Shown one piece after another: positions 19,037 through 27,455 of a stretch of 64,000 nucleotides of DNA. The first letter of the stretch is position 1; each line of letters opens with the position of its first letter. This DNA is from Streptomyces marianii. GTDB taxonomy: Bacteria; Actinomycetota; Actinomycetes; Streptomycetales; Streptomycetaceae. The notes beneath the pieces were generated by a model. It worked only from the letters and a program-made list of their open reading frames with translations. It did not search any database and was not told the origin of the DNA. The position numbers were made by a program, and so were the translations under genes. The stretch lies in the NCBI RefSeq assembly GCF_005795905.1, contig NZ_VAWE01000001.1:1488001-1552000 (forward strand), given 5' to 3'.

Positions 19037-20041
19037 ATGCGCATCGGACTCATCGGAACCGGACGTATCGGCGCCTTCCATGCGGGCGTCCTCAGCCGTC
19101 ATCGCGACGTCGGCGCCCTGGTGGTCGCGGACACCGACGCCCAGCGGGCCCGCGAGGTCGCGGCCCGGATCGACGCCACCGCCGCCCCTTCCGTCGACGA
19201 GGTCTTCAAGTGGGGCGTGGACGCCGTCGTCATCGCCTCGGCCACCGCCGCCCACGCCGATCTGATCGGCCGGGCCGCACGTGCCGGGCTCCCCGCCTTC
19301 TGCGAGAAGCCGATAGCGCTGGACCTGCCGGGGACCCTGGAGGCGCTGCGCGAGGTCGACGGTGCCGGGACCGAACTCCAGCTCGGCTTCATGCGGCGCT
19401 TCGACGCCGGGTACGCCAAGGCCCGCGAGCTGGTGCGCTCGGGCCGGCTCGGCCGGCTGCACACGGTACGGGCCGTCACCGCGGACCCGGCCCCGCCGCC
19501 CGCCGCGTACCTGCCGCTGTCCGGCGGGCTCTACCGGGACTGCCTGGTCCACGACTTCGACATCCTGCGCTGGATCACCGGACGGGAGGTCGTGGAGGTG
19601 TACGCCACCGGCTCCGACGCGGGGCACGCGATGTTCCGCGAGGCGGGCGACGTCGACACCGCGGCGGCCGTGCTGACGCTCGACGACGGAACGCTGGCGT
19701 CGGCCACCGCCACGCGCTGCAACGGCGCCGGCTATGACGTCCGTATGGAGCTGTGCGGCGAGGACGACACGGTCGCCGTCGGCCTGGACGACCGTACGCC
19801 GATCACCTCCACGGAGCCGCAGGGACCGCCGCCCGCCGACAAGCCGTGGCCGGGCTTCCTGGAGCGCTTCGCCCCCGCCTACGAGGCCGAACTGGACGCC
19901 TTCGTCCGTGTCGCCACCGGCGAGCTGGACAACCCGTGCGACGGCCGGGAGGCGCTGGAGGCACTGCGCGTCGCAGAGGCGTGCGAGCTGTCCCGGCGGG
20001 AGCGCCGTCCGGTGCGCCTGGAGGAGGTCCCGGGGCTGTGA
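19037..20041 (+). CDS. Gfo/Idh/MocA family oxidoreductase (inositol 2-dehydrogenase-like)
   Basis: NAD(P)-dependent dehydrogenase of 334 residues. The N-terminal Rossmann domain begins MRIGLIGTGRIGAFHA (GxGxxG), with the family EKP motif in FCEKPIALD holding the catalytic-domain lysine. The C-terminal domain contains GGLYRDCLVHDFDILRW with the conserved His-Asp pair and the ERF...Y region. Closest style is myo-inositol/scyllo-inositol 2-dehydrogenase (IolG-like), oxidising a ring hydroxyl to a keto-inose; other sugar dehydrogenases cannot be excluded. It is divergent from gntR and shares the operator type of the transporter operon, suggesting import then first oxidation of the same substrate. 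Confidence 0.87.
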   Translation: MRIGLIGTGRIGAFHAGVLSRHRDVGALVVADTDAQRAREVAARIDATAAPSVDEVFKWGVDAVVIASATAAHADLIGRAARAGLPAFCEKPIALDLPGTLEALREVDGAGTELQLGFMRRFDAGYAKARELVRSGRLGRLHTVRAVTADPAPPPAAYLPLSGGLYRDCLVHDFDILRWITGREVVEVYATGSDAGHAMFREAGDVDTAAAVLTLDDGTLASATATRCNGAGYDVRMELCGEDDTVAVGLDDRTPITSTEPQGPPPADKPWPGFLERFAPAYEAELDAFVRVATGELDNPCDGREALEALRVAEACELSRRERRPVRLEEVPGL

Positions 20042-20063
20042 GCGCGCCTGCGCCGGTCGCCCG

Positions 20064-20240
20064 TCACCAGACGACGGGCAGCCGGCGCACGCCGCGGATC
20101 AGCAGGCCGGGGAGCCGGTCGAGCGGGGCTCCGGCCGGGTCGGGGGCGAGGCCGGGGCAGCGTTCCAGCAGCGTACGGAGCGCGATCCCGGCATCCAGCC
20201 GAGCCGGGGGAGCGCCCAGGCAGTAGTGCGGGATCCTGCG
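20064..20240 (-). pseudogene. Cytochrome P450 C-terminal remnant
   Basis: The minus-strand frame ending at the TGA at 20066-20064 encodes HYCLGAPPARLDAGIAL, then LRTLLERCPGL and a PGLLIRGVRRLPVVW end. This is the haem-Cys helix and C-terminal strand of a bacterial P450, including the cysteine and the LGAxxAR helix. Nothing upstream is P450-like: the FGxGxHxC loop is cut (RRIPHYC), and the TetR gene occupies the DNA from 20273. About 55-60 codons of a normal 400-codon gene remain, so this is a decayed or truncated gene. Confidence 0.75.
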
Positions 20241-20272
20241 GGACGCACGGCGCCTCGCGCCCGCCGGCGCCT

Positions 20273-20968
20273 TCACCCGAGGCGCGACGCCGCGCTCGCG
20301 ATCAGCATGTCCAGAGCCGCCGGATACGCGCTGACGTTCATCTCGGCGACGAGGTACCGCGCCGCCTGGGCGATGTGCGGATGCGTCTCCGCGGGCAGCC
20401 GAGCGTACGTGGCCTGCCACACCTCCTCGTCCGCCCGGCGCGCCGCCTCCGGCAGGGCGAGCGCCGCCGCGTCCAGCGCGGCGAAGGCGAGCGTCTGGTC
20501 GATGAAGCAGTGGTAGATCCGGACGGCCTCGGGCACCGGGAAGCCCGCACGGTGCAGCACGCCGAGGACGGCCTCGTCCGCGGCGATCTCGTGCGCCCGC
20601 CCCGAGACGCGGCTGGCCGTGAGCACCGCCGCCTGCGGATGGGCCAGGTACGCGGCATGGATGCGCAACCCCAGCGCACGCAGGTCCGCGGCCCAGTCGC
20701 CGGTGGCGCTCCAGCCCCTGAGAGCCCGGCCGATCAGCTCGTCGCCGACGGCGAGGGTCAGCTCGTCCATGCCGCGGAAGTAGCGGTACAGGGTGCTCGG
20801 GTCGGCGCCGAGCGCCGCGCCGAGCCGGCGCGCGGTGAGCCCCTCGCCGCCGTGCTCGCGCAGCATCCGCAGTGCCGTCGTCACGATCAGCTGCTCCGAA
20901 AGGACCACACCGGACTTCGTCGGGCGGCGGCGTCTGCGCGCCCCCTCCGGAACCACCTTCTTCGGCAA
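20273..20968 (-). CDS. TetR family transcriptional regulator
   Basis: Regulator of 231 residues with the TetR helix-turn-helix at residues about 38-70 (GLTARRLGAALGADPSTLYRYF) and an all-helical C-terminal ligand domain. The start is TTG 20968, with AAGGGG 8 bp upstream, preceding a basic KK..RRRRRPT arm. It is divergent from the saccharopine-dehydrogenase-like gene (about 140 bp apart) and is followed by the P450 remnant; it may once have controlled that P450, which is inference only. Confidence 0.87.
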   Translation of the reverse strand: MPKKVVPEGARRRRRPTKSGVVLSEQLIVTTALRMLREHGGEGLTARRLGAALGADPSTLYRYFRGMDELTLAVGDELIGRALRGWSATGDWAADLRALGLRIHAAYLAHPQAAVLTASRVSGRAHEIAADEAVLGVLHRAGFPVPEAVRIYHCFIDQTLAFAALDAAALALPEAARRADEEVWQATYARLPAETHPHIAQAARYLVAEMNVSAYPAALDMLIASAASRLG

Positions 20969-21107
20969 CGCCCTTCCCCTTCACCGCGGTTGAAGCCCGC
21001 CCGGCCCGGGCCGGGCGTTCTTATGCCAACGCCATTGACGCTATCAGGGGGCGGTGAGTTTCATCAGGGCCCGGAAGATTCCAGCTGAAGAGGGAAGGGA
21101 AGAGGAC

Positions 21108-22373
21108 ATGCGCATCTTGCTGGTCGGCGCCGGCGGAGTGGGGACAGCAGTCACCCGGATCGCCGCTCGCCGCGATTTCTTCGAGCACATGGTCGTCGCG
21201 GACTACGACGAGGACCGGGCCCGGGCCGCCGTGGCCGGTGTCCCCAGAGCGGGCGGAGGGGCCTCGGCCGGGGCGGGCGACGGCACCGGATCCGCCGACG
21301 GCCGGTTCACGGCCGCCCGGATCGACGCCTCGGACGAGGCCGCCGTCCGGGAGCTCCTGGAGCGGGAGCGCTGCGACGTGCTGCTCAACGCGACGGACCC
21401 CCGGTTCGTCATGCCGCTCTTCCGGGCCTCACTCGCCGCGGGTGCGAACTACCTCGACATGGCGATGTCCCTGTCGCGGCCGCATCCGCAGCGGCCGTAC
21501 GAGGAGTGCGGCGTGAAGCTCGGCGACGAGCAGTTCTCGCTGGGCGAGGACTGGTCGGACTCCGGCCGGCTCGCCCTCGTCGGCATGGGGGTGGAGCCCG
21601 GTCTGTCGGACGTCTTCGCCCGCCACGCGGCGGACGAGCTCTTCGACTCGATCGAGGAGGTCGGCGTCCGGGACGGCGCGAACCTCACGGTGGACGGCTA
21701 CGACTTCGCGCCCTCGTTCAGCATCTGGACCACGATCGAGGAGTGCCTGAACCCCCCGGTGGTCTTCGAGACCGGTCGCGGATGGTTCACCACACCGCCG
21801 TTCAGCGAGCCGGAGGTGTTCGAGTTCCCCGAGGGGATCGGCCCGGTGGAGTGCGTGAACGTGGAGCACGAGGAGGTGCTGCTCATCCCGCGCTGGGTCG
21901 ACGCCGACCGCGTCACGTTCAAGTACGGCCTCGGCTCCGACTTCATCAACACCCTGCGGGTCCTGCACCAGATCGGCCTGGACCGTACGGAACCGGTCAC
22001 CGTGCGCGGCGCCGACGGCCCGGCGCGGGTGTCGCCCCGTGACGTCGTCGCGGCCTGCCTGCCGGACCCGGCCACGCTCGGCGACCGGATGCGGGGCAAG
22101 ACGTGCGCGGGTACGTGGGTGAAGGGCGTCAAGGACGGGCGGCCGCGCGAGGTGTACCTCTACCACGTCGTCGACAACGAGTGGTCGATGAAGGAGTACG
22201 GCAGCCAGGCCGTGGTGTGGCAGACGGCGGTCAACCCGGTCGTCGCCCTGGAACTGCTGGCGACGGGGGCGTGGTCCGGAACGGGCATCCTGGGCCCCGA
22301 GGCCTTCGAGGCGCGCCCCTTCCTGGATCTGCTGGAGGACTACGGCTCTCCCTGGGGCATGCGCGAGCAGTGA
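21108..22373 (+). CDS. Saccharopine dehydrogenase family protein
   Basis: Protein of 421 residues with an N-terminal Rossmann domain (ILLVGAGGVGTAVTRIAARRD) and the middle domain of the saccharopine dehydrogenase/carboxynorspermidine synthase family (NATDPRFVMPLFRASLAAGANYLDMA, GMGVEPGLSDVFARHAADEL). Homologues act in lysine or polyamine metabolism, but many actinobacterial members have no assigned reaction. A non-conserved Gly/Ala insert lies near residues 48-62. ATG 21108 has GAAGAGG just upstream; the open frame to 21054 adds 18 unconserved residues. It stands alone, between a divergent TetR gene and a strong hairpin. Confidence 0.86.
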   Translation: MRILLVGAGGVGTAVTRIAARRDFFEHMVVADYDEDRARAAVAGVPRAGGGASAGAGDGTGSADGRFTAARIDASDEAAVRELLERERCDVLLNATDPRFVMPLFRASLAAGANYLDMAMSLSRPHPQRPYEECGVKLGDEQFSLGEDWSDSGRLALVGMGVEPGLSDVFARHAADELFDSIEEVGVRDGANLTVDGYDFAPSFSIWTTIEECLNPPVVFETGRGWFTTPPFSEPEVFEFPEGIGPVECVNVEHEEVLLIPRWVDADRVTFKYGLGSDFINTLRVLHQIGLDRTEPVTVRGADGPARVSPRDVVAACLPDPATLGDRMRGKTCAGTWVKGVKDGRPREVYLYHVVDNEWSMKEYGSQAVVWQTAVNPVVALELLATGAWSGTGILGPEAFEARPFLDLLEDYGSPWGMREQ

Positions 22374-22396
22374 CCGGCGTCGCGAGGGGTGGGAGA

Positions 22397-22433
22397 GCGG
22401 CGCGGCCGGGCCACGGGGCACCGGCCGCGCCGC
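22397..22433. terminator. Bidirectional hairpin terminator
   Basis: A 13-bp perfect stem (22397-22409 with 22421-22433, GCGGCGCGGCCGG) with an 11-base loop sits between the convergent saccharopine-dehydrogenase-like gene and lipid kinase gene. Confidence 0.75.
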
Positions 22434-22439
22434 CTCCGC

Positions 22440-23321
22440 TCAGGCGAGCACGTTCAGCGCGCCCGGCTGCACCCGCACCGTCACCGGCAGCGTCGCGTCG
22501 ACCTCGCCGTCCGCGCCGTACGGGAGGCCGCGGTCGGCCTCGATGCGGATCTCCCTGCCGCGCAGCACCTCCACCTCGGGGCGATCCAGGTGCGCTCCCG
22601 TCTTGAGCTCGTTCATCATCGCGAAGAACAGCCGCTTGGGTGCGTGCCGGATGACGACGACGTCGAGCACGCCGTCGTCGAGGCTGGCCCCGGGGGCGAT
22701 GTTGCGGCCGAAGCCGTAGTAGCCGGAGTTGGCCGCGACGACGGTGTAGCCGCGCAGCTCGTGGAGCGCCCCGTCCACGGTGATGCGGTACTCGGCGGGC
22801 CGCCACGCGGCAACGGCCCGCAGCCCGCCCGCGTAGTAGGAGGCCGCTCCGCGCAGCAGCTTCGAGGTGTTGGCGTGCCGGTTGGCTACGGCGTCGACGC
22901 CCGCGTAGACGCTGCCGAGGACGGACACCCCGGCGTGGACCGACGACTCGACCCGGATGGTGTCGACCGCCCGGGGTGATCCGTCGAGCAGTACGGCGGC
23001 GAGGGCGGCGGAGTCGGTGGGCAGGCCCAGCGCCCGGGCGAAGTCGTTGCCGCGCCCGGCGGGTACGAGGCCGAGGACCGTGTCGGTGCCGCTGAGGGCG
23101 CCCCCGACGCCGCCCGCCATGCCGTCGCCGCCGACGGCGAGCACGACATGCCCCTTGCGTCCGGCTTCCCGCGCCAGCTCCCGGGCGTGTTCCAGGTTGC
23201 GGCTGTACTGGGTGTCGAGCCCGGCTCCGGCCTCCCTCAGGAGGCGGGCCAGCGGAAGCAGGGCCGCCGTGCCGCTGGAGCCGCCCGCGGTGGGGTTGAC
23301 GACGGCGGTGAACTGTCGCAT
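22440..23321 (-). CDS. Diacylglycerol kinase family lipid kinase
   Basis: Lipid kinase of 293 residues in the DagK/YegS family. It opens MRQFTAVVNPTAGG, has the ATP-binding GGDGMAGGVGGAL loop (GGDGT region) and the PAGRGNDFARALG motif, and a C-terminal beta-sandwich with YYGFGRNIAPGASLDDGVLDVVV. It would phosphorylate a diacylglycerol-like lipid at the membrane. ATG 23321 is preceded by AAAGG. It lies 30 bp downstream of the alkyl-DHAP-synthase-like gene in one operon, so its substrate may be connected to that enzyme's product. Confidence 0.9.
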   Translation of the reverse strand: MRQFTAVVNPTAGGSSGTAALLPLARLLREAGAGLDTQYSRNLEHARELAREAGRKGHVVLAVGGDGMAGGVGGALSGTDTVLGLVPAGRGNDFARALGLPTDSAALAAVLLDGSPRAVDTIRVESSVHAGVSVLGSVYAGVDAVANRHANTSKLLRGAASYYAGGLRAVAAWRPAEYRITVDGALHELRGYTVVAANSGYYGFGRNIAPGASLDDGVLDVVVIRHAPKRLFFAMMNELKTGAHLDRPEVEVLRGREIRIEADRGLPYGADGEVDATLPVTVRVQPGALNVLA

Positions 23322-23350
23322 GAATGCGCCTTTCGGAAGGCAGGGGCCGG

Positions 23351-24946
23351 TCAGCGGACAGGGATGAGCACACCGGGGTTGAGGATCCCGGAGGGGTCGA
23401 GCTCGGCCTTGACGGCCTGGAGAACGCGGACACCGACGGGGCCGATCTCCCGGGTGAACCAGTCGCGGTGGTCGGTGCCGACGCCGTGATGATGGCTGAT
23501 GGTGCCGCCGGCCGCCAGGATCGCGTCGTTGGCCGCCCGCTTCACCGGCGCCCAGTGGGCGACGGGGTCCTCGCCCTGGGCGGAGACGACGGTGAAGTAG
23601 AGCGAGGCCCCGTTCTCGTACACGTGCGAGATGTGGCACATGACCAGCGGCGGGGTGCCCGCCTCGGTGAGGGCGCCCGTGAGTGCCTGGCGCACCGCGT
23701 CGTAGAGGCCGGGCAGGGCAGACCAGAAGGCGGCGGTCTCCAGGGTCTCGGCGAAGGCGCCGGCGTCGAGGAGCGCGTCGCGCAGGTACGGCGCGTTGTA
23801 GCGGCCGTGGGCCCAGCGCTCGCCCGGCTCCTCGCCGACGAACTCGCCGCCGCAGGCGAGCAGGACCTCGCGGGCGCGGGCGCGCCGGTCGGCGGTGTCC
23901 TCGGCGGTGCCCTCGTACCCGGCGATCGCCATGCACCCGGCGGGCTGCGGGGCGCCCTCGCCGCCGATCCGGTCGGGCTGGGCGAGTCCGATGAAGGACT
24001 CCGTCTCGTCGGACAGCCGGAGCACGGTCGGGCGGGGGCCGTCCTGGGCGAGCCTGCGGAGCGCGGCGGCGCCCGCCTCGAAGGAGGTGAAGCGCCAGCC
24101 TTCGTAGACCCGGGTCTGCGGGAGGGGACGGATCCGGACGGTGACCGAGGTGATCACGCCGAGCGCGCCCTCGGAGCCGAGGACCAGTTGGCGCAGGTCC
24201 GGGCCGGCGGCCGAGCGGGGGGCGCGGCCGGCCTCCAGGGTGCCCTCGGGGGTGGCGACGGTGACACCGAGGACCATCTCGTCGAAGCGGCCGTAGCCGG
24301 CGGAGGCCTGGCCGCTGGAGCGGGCGGCGGCGAATCCCCCGATCGAGGCCCACTCGTAGGACTGGGGGAAGTGGCCCAGGGTGAAGCCCCGTTCGTTGAG
24401 CAGTGCCTCGGCGTGGGGCGCACGCAGTCCGGGCTGGAGCACGGCGGTGCGGGAGACCTCGTCGAGGGCGACGAGTCCGTCGAGCCGGCGCAGGTCCAGG
24501 GCGACGAATCCGTGCCCGGCCTCGGGGGCGAGACCGCCGACGACGGAGGTGCCGCCGCCGAACGGCACGACGGCCAGGCCGTGTCCGGCACAGGCCCGCA
24601 GCACGGCCAGCACCTCGTCGTGGCTCGCGGGCAGCACGACGGCCGCGGGGATGTCGTCCACCTCGCCGGCGCGGATCCGCAGGAGGTCCGGGGTGGACTT
24701 GCCGCGGGTGTGGCGGATCCGGGTCTCCGCGTCGGTGCGTACGTGCGCGGTGTCGCCGACGGCGGCGGTGAGCGCCTCGCGGGCGGCTCCGGTCAGCGCG
24801 GAGTCCGGGACGGGGATGTCGCCGAGGCCCGCGGGGCCGCTCTCGCGGGGGATGACGCCGAGCAGATCGCGCAGCAGGCCGATCACCGAGTCGGGCAGCG
24901 GCGCCGCCTTGGCCGGGTCGCCCCAGCCGCTCCACAACATGTCCAC
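23351..24946 (-). CDS. FAD-binding oxidase, alkyl-dihydroxyacetonephosphate synthase-like
   Basis: Flavoprotein of 531 residues of the PCMH/vanillyl-alcohol-oxidase superfamily. The FAD site shows PFGGGTSVVGGL and WASIGGFAAARSSGQ; the C-terminal part carries HISHVYENGASLYFT, a triple histidine in GGTISHHHGVGTDHRDW and LDPSGILNPGVL. The HHHGVG motif and the GHFPQSYEW block are hallmarks of alkyl-DHAP synthase, which exchanges an acyl for an alkyl chain in ether-lipid synthesis; glycolate/lactate-oxidase-like activity is the alternative. GTG 24946 has AAGGG 8 bp upstream. The gene is divergent from a TetR-glpD operon. Confidence 0.85.
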   Translation of the reverse strand: MDMLWSGWGDPAKAAPLPDSVIGLLRDLLGVIPRESGPAGLGDIPVPDSALTGAAREALTAAVGDTAHVRTDAETRIRHTRGKSTPDLLRIRAGEVDDIPAAVVLPASHDEVLAVLRACAGHGLAVVPFGGGTSVVGGLAPEAGHGFVALDLRRLDGLVALDEVSRTAVLQPGLRAPHAEALLNERGFTLGHFPQSYEWASIGGFAAARSSGQASAGYGRFDEMVLGVTVATPEGTLEAGRAPRSAAGPDLRQLVLGSEGALGVITSVTVRIRPLPQTRVYEGWRFTSFEAGAAALRRLAQDGPRPTVLRLSDETESFIGLAQPDRIGGEGAPQPAGCMAIAGYEGTAEDTADRRARAREVLLACGGEFVGEEPGERWAHGRYNAPYLRDALLDAGAFAETLETAAFWSALPGLYDAVRQALTGALTEAGTPPLVMCHISHVYENGASLYFTVVSAQGEDPVAHWAPVKRAANDAILAAGGTISHHHGVGTDHRDWFTREIGPVGVRVLQAVKAELDPSGILNPGVLIPVR

Positions 24947-25020
24947 TTCGTCTGCCCTTCACCGTTCGGTTTCGCGGGGCGCGGTGCCACGCGGCCTGCA
25001 CTGGCATTACACTGTGACAG

Positions 25021-25620
25021 ATGACGCCCATTCGTCACAACCATGCGGACGGAGATGCCGTGCTCGACGCGGCACGCGATTGCATCCTGGCCGTCGGCGT
25101 ACGCCGGACCACCCTGACCGACGTGGCCCGGCGCGCCGGTGTGTCACGTATGACCCTGTACCGCCGCTGGCCGGACGTGCGGACTCTCGTCGGCGATCTG
25201 ATGACCCGGGAGTGGATCGCGCTCGCCGTGGGCGCCATGCCCCCGGCCGATACGGGCGGCCCGACCCGGGGCCGGCTGGTCGACGGACTGGTCGACGGGG
25301 TCGCGGCCTTCCGCGCGCACCCGCTGTTCCACAAGATCGTCGACGTCGATCCGGAACTGCTGCTGCCGTACGTACTCGACCGCCGCGGTGCCAGCCAGGA
25401 CGCGCTCCTCGGACTGATCGCCGGCGCCCTCGCGGAGGGCCACGCCGACGGCTCCGTCCGGCGGCTGCACCCCGACCTGCAGGCCCGGTCGCTGCTGCTG
25501 GTCGTGCAGTCCTTCGCCATGTCGCTGCGCACGATGACCGAACCGGACGACCCCGAGCTCACCGACGCGGCCTTCCTCGAAGAGCTGCGGACCCTTCTGG
25601 AGAGGACCCTCACGCCATGA
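25021..25620 (+). CDS. TetR family transcriptional regulator
   Basis: Regulator of 199 residues; helix-turn-helix at about 33-60 (TLTDVARRAGVSRMTLYRRW). The ATG at 25021 directly follows a TACACT -10-like hexamer (25008-25013) with 7 bp between and no ribosome-binding site, suggesting a leaderless mRNA. The gap to the divergent flavoenzyme start is 74 bp, so a single operator there could control both directions; the CACTGTG sequence at 25010-25016 is a partial palindrome. Its stop overlaps the glpD start (ATGA), so regulator and glpD are co-translated. Confidence 0.9.
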   Translation: MTPIRHNHADGDAVLDAARDCILAVGVRRTTLTDVARRAGVSRMTLYRRWPDVRTLVGDLMTREWIALAVGAMPPADTGGPTRGRLVDGLVDGVAAFRAHPLFHKIVDVDPELLLPYVLDRRGASQDALLGLIAGALAEGHADGSVRRLHPDLQARSLLLVVQSFAMSLRTMTEPDDPELTDAAFLEELRTLLERTLTP

Positions 25621-27173
25621 GCACTCCGAGTCCCGCCTCCTCCCTGAACGCGGCGCGCCGCGCGCGGGAGCTCGCCGCACTCGCCGACGGCGCCGAGGTC
25701 GACGTGCTCGTCGTCGGCCTCGGCGCGACGGGCGCCGGGGCGGCCCTCGACGCCGCCGCGCGGGGACTGTCGGTCGCCGCGATCGACGCCCACGACCTCG
25801 CCTTCGGCACCTCCCGGTGGAGCTCCAAGCTCATCCACGGCGGACTGCGCTACCTGGCGAGCGCACAGCTGGACGTCGCCCACGAGAGCGCCGTCGAACG
25901 CGGCATCCTCATGGAGCGCACCGCGCCGCATCTGGTGCACGCCCAGCCGTTCGTCCTCCCGCTGACGCCGCTGGTCCCTCGCGCCCAGGCCACGCTGGCC
26001 CGGGCCGGCTTCCTGGCCGGCGACCTGCTGCGGGTCTCCGCCCGCACCTCGCGGGCGACCCTGCCCGCGCCGCGCACCCTGTCCGCGGTGGAGACCCGCC
26101 ACATGGCGCCCGCGCTGCGCCCGACCGGGCTGCGCGGCGGGCTGCTGTCCTGGGACGGCCGGCTCACCGACGACGCCCGGCTCGTGACCGCCGTCGCCAG
26201 GACCGCGGCCGCGCACGGCGCCCGGATCCTCACCCGGGTACGCGCGCTCTCCCTCGGCGGCTGGGGCGCGGCCGTGCGCGACGAACTGGCCGGCGAGGAA
26301 CTGCAGATCCGGGCCCGCACGGTGATCAACGCCACCGGGGTCTGGGCGGGCGGACTCGTCGACGACGTACGGCTGCGGCCCTCCCGGGGCACCCATCTGG
26401 TGCTCCGCTCCGAGGTCCTCGGCGGCCTGTCGGCCGGTCTGCACATCCCGGTCCCCGGCGAGACCAACCGCTTCGTCCTCGTCCTGCCCCAGGGCGACGG
26501 CCGGGTCTACGTGGGACTGACCGACGAGCCGGTCGACGGCGACGTACCCGACGTGCCGGAGGTGCCCGAGACCGACGTCGGCTTCCTCCTCGACGTCCTC
26601 GGCTCCGCGCTCGACGTGTCCGTGGACCGTGCGGACGTGGTCGGGGCCTTCGCCGGGCTGCGCCCGCTGCTGGACACCTCCGGCGCCGGAGGTCCTGGAC
26701 GTACCGCGGACATCTCGCGCAGGCACGCCGTCCTCACCTCGGGGGACGGTGTGATCACCGTCGTCGGCGGCAAGCTCACCACCTACCGGCGGATGGCCCA
26801 GGACGCGGTGGACGCCGCGGTCACGGCACGCGGGCTGCCCGCCGGCGGGTGCCGCACGGCCTCGCTGCCGCTGGTCGGCGCCGCCCGTCCGGACGCGCTC
26901 GCCGCACTGGAGGCGCCCCGCCGGCTGGTCCGCCGCTACGGGACCGAGGCCCCGGCCGTCCACGCCCTCGGCCTCGCCGACCCCGAGCTGGCCCGGCCCG
27001 TCGTCCCCGGCCATCCCGTCACCGGTGCCGAACTCCTGTGGGCCGTACGGCACGAGGGTGCCCTGGACGAGTCCGACCTCCTCGACCGCCGCACCCGGAT
27101 CGGCCTGGTGCCGCACGACCGGGAGACCGCGCTGGAGGCCGCGCGAGTGGCACTGGCGCCCCGGGTCTGCTGA
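25617..27173 (+). CDS. glpD: Glycerol-3-phosphate dehydrogenase (FAD-dependent)
   Basis: GlpD/GlpA-type flavoprotein of 518 residues oxidising sn-glycerol 3-phosphate to dihydroxyacetone phosphate and feeding electrons to quinone. FAD loop GLGATGAGAALDAAARGL, then FGTSRWSSKLIHGGLRYL (the conserved substrate-site block), NATGVWAGGL and VVGGKLTTYRRMA. A C-terminal helical DAO_C domain follows. It overlaps the upstream TetR gene by 4 bases and is divergent from the alkyl-DHAP-synthase-like gene. DHAP made here could be the precursor for the reaction suggested for that enzyme. Confidence 0.9.
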   Translation: MSTPSPASSLNAARRARELAALADGAEVDVLVVGLGATGAGAALDAAARGLSVAAIDAHDLAFGTSRWSSKLIHGGLRYLASAQLDVAHESAVERGILMERTAPHLVHAQPFVLPLTPLVPRAQATLARAGFLAGDLLRVSARTSRATLPAPRTLSAVETRHMAPALRPTGLRGGLLSWDGRLTDDARLVTAVARTAAAHGARILTRVRALSLGGWGAAVRDELAGEELQIRARTVINATGVWAGGLVDDVRLRPSRGTHLVLRSEVLGGLSAGLHIPVPGETNRFVLVLPQGDGRVYVGLTDEPVDGDVPDVPEVPETDVGFLLDVLGSALDVSVDRADVVGAFAGLRPLLDTSGAGGPGRTADISRRHAVLTSGDGVITVVGGKLTTYRRMAQDAVDAAVTARGLPAGGCRTASLPLVGAARPDALAALEAPRRLVRRYGTEAPAVHALGLADPELARPVVPGHPVTGAELLWAVRHEGALDESDLLDRRTRIGLVPHDRETALEAARVALAPRVC

Positions 27174-27175
27174 AA

Positions 27176-27211
27176 CGGCCGCCCCGCCCGCCGGAGCGGT
27201 CGGGGCGGCCG
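27176..27211 (+). terminator. Hairpin terminator after glpD
   Basis: An 11-bp perfect stem (CGGCCGCCCCG at 27176-27186 with 27201-27211) begins 2 bases after the glpD stop. No U-tract, as is usual in high-GC actinobacteria. Confidence 0.72.
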
Positions 27212-27380
27212 GACCACCGGAGGGGTCTCATCTCGCGGTGGCGTCGGGGCTCACCCCGGCCGGACCCCCAAAGACACCGCACGGCGGTCCGGCCGGATCC
27301 GCGTACCTCGCCGGGGGCGGCGAGCCCGGACGCGCCGCACCCCGGTCGCGGGCGCCGGGGCGTAGCCGGCACCGCCGCCT

Positions 27381-27398
27381 CTACATCCTTCGGTGTAG
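27381..27398. promoter_or_regulatory. Inverted repeat upstream of the DUF418 gene
   Basis: CTACATCCTTCGGTGTAG forms an interrupted palindrome (5 perfect pairs plus one wobble and one further pair) about 58 bp before the ATG at 27456. It resembles a response-regulator operator. No regulator gene is adjacent, so its partner is unknown. Confidence 0.45.
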
Positions 27399-27455
27399 GG
27401 GGGATTCGTCATCCGCCACGACGAACCGCCGCGTGACGGCGCGGACGATGAGGAC

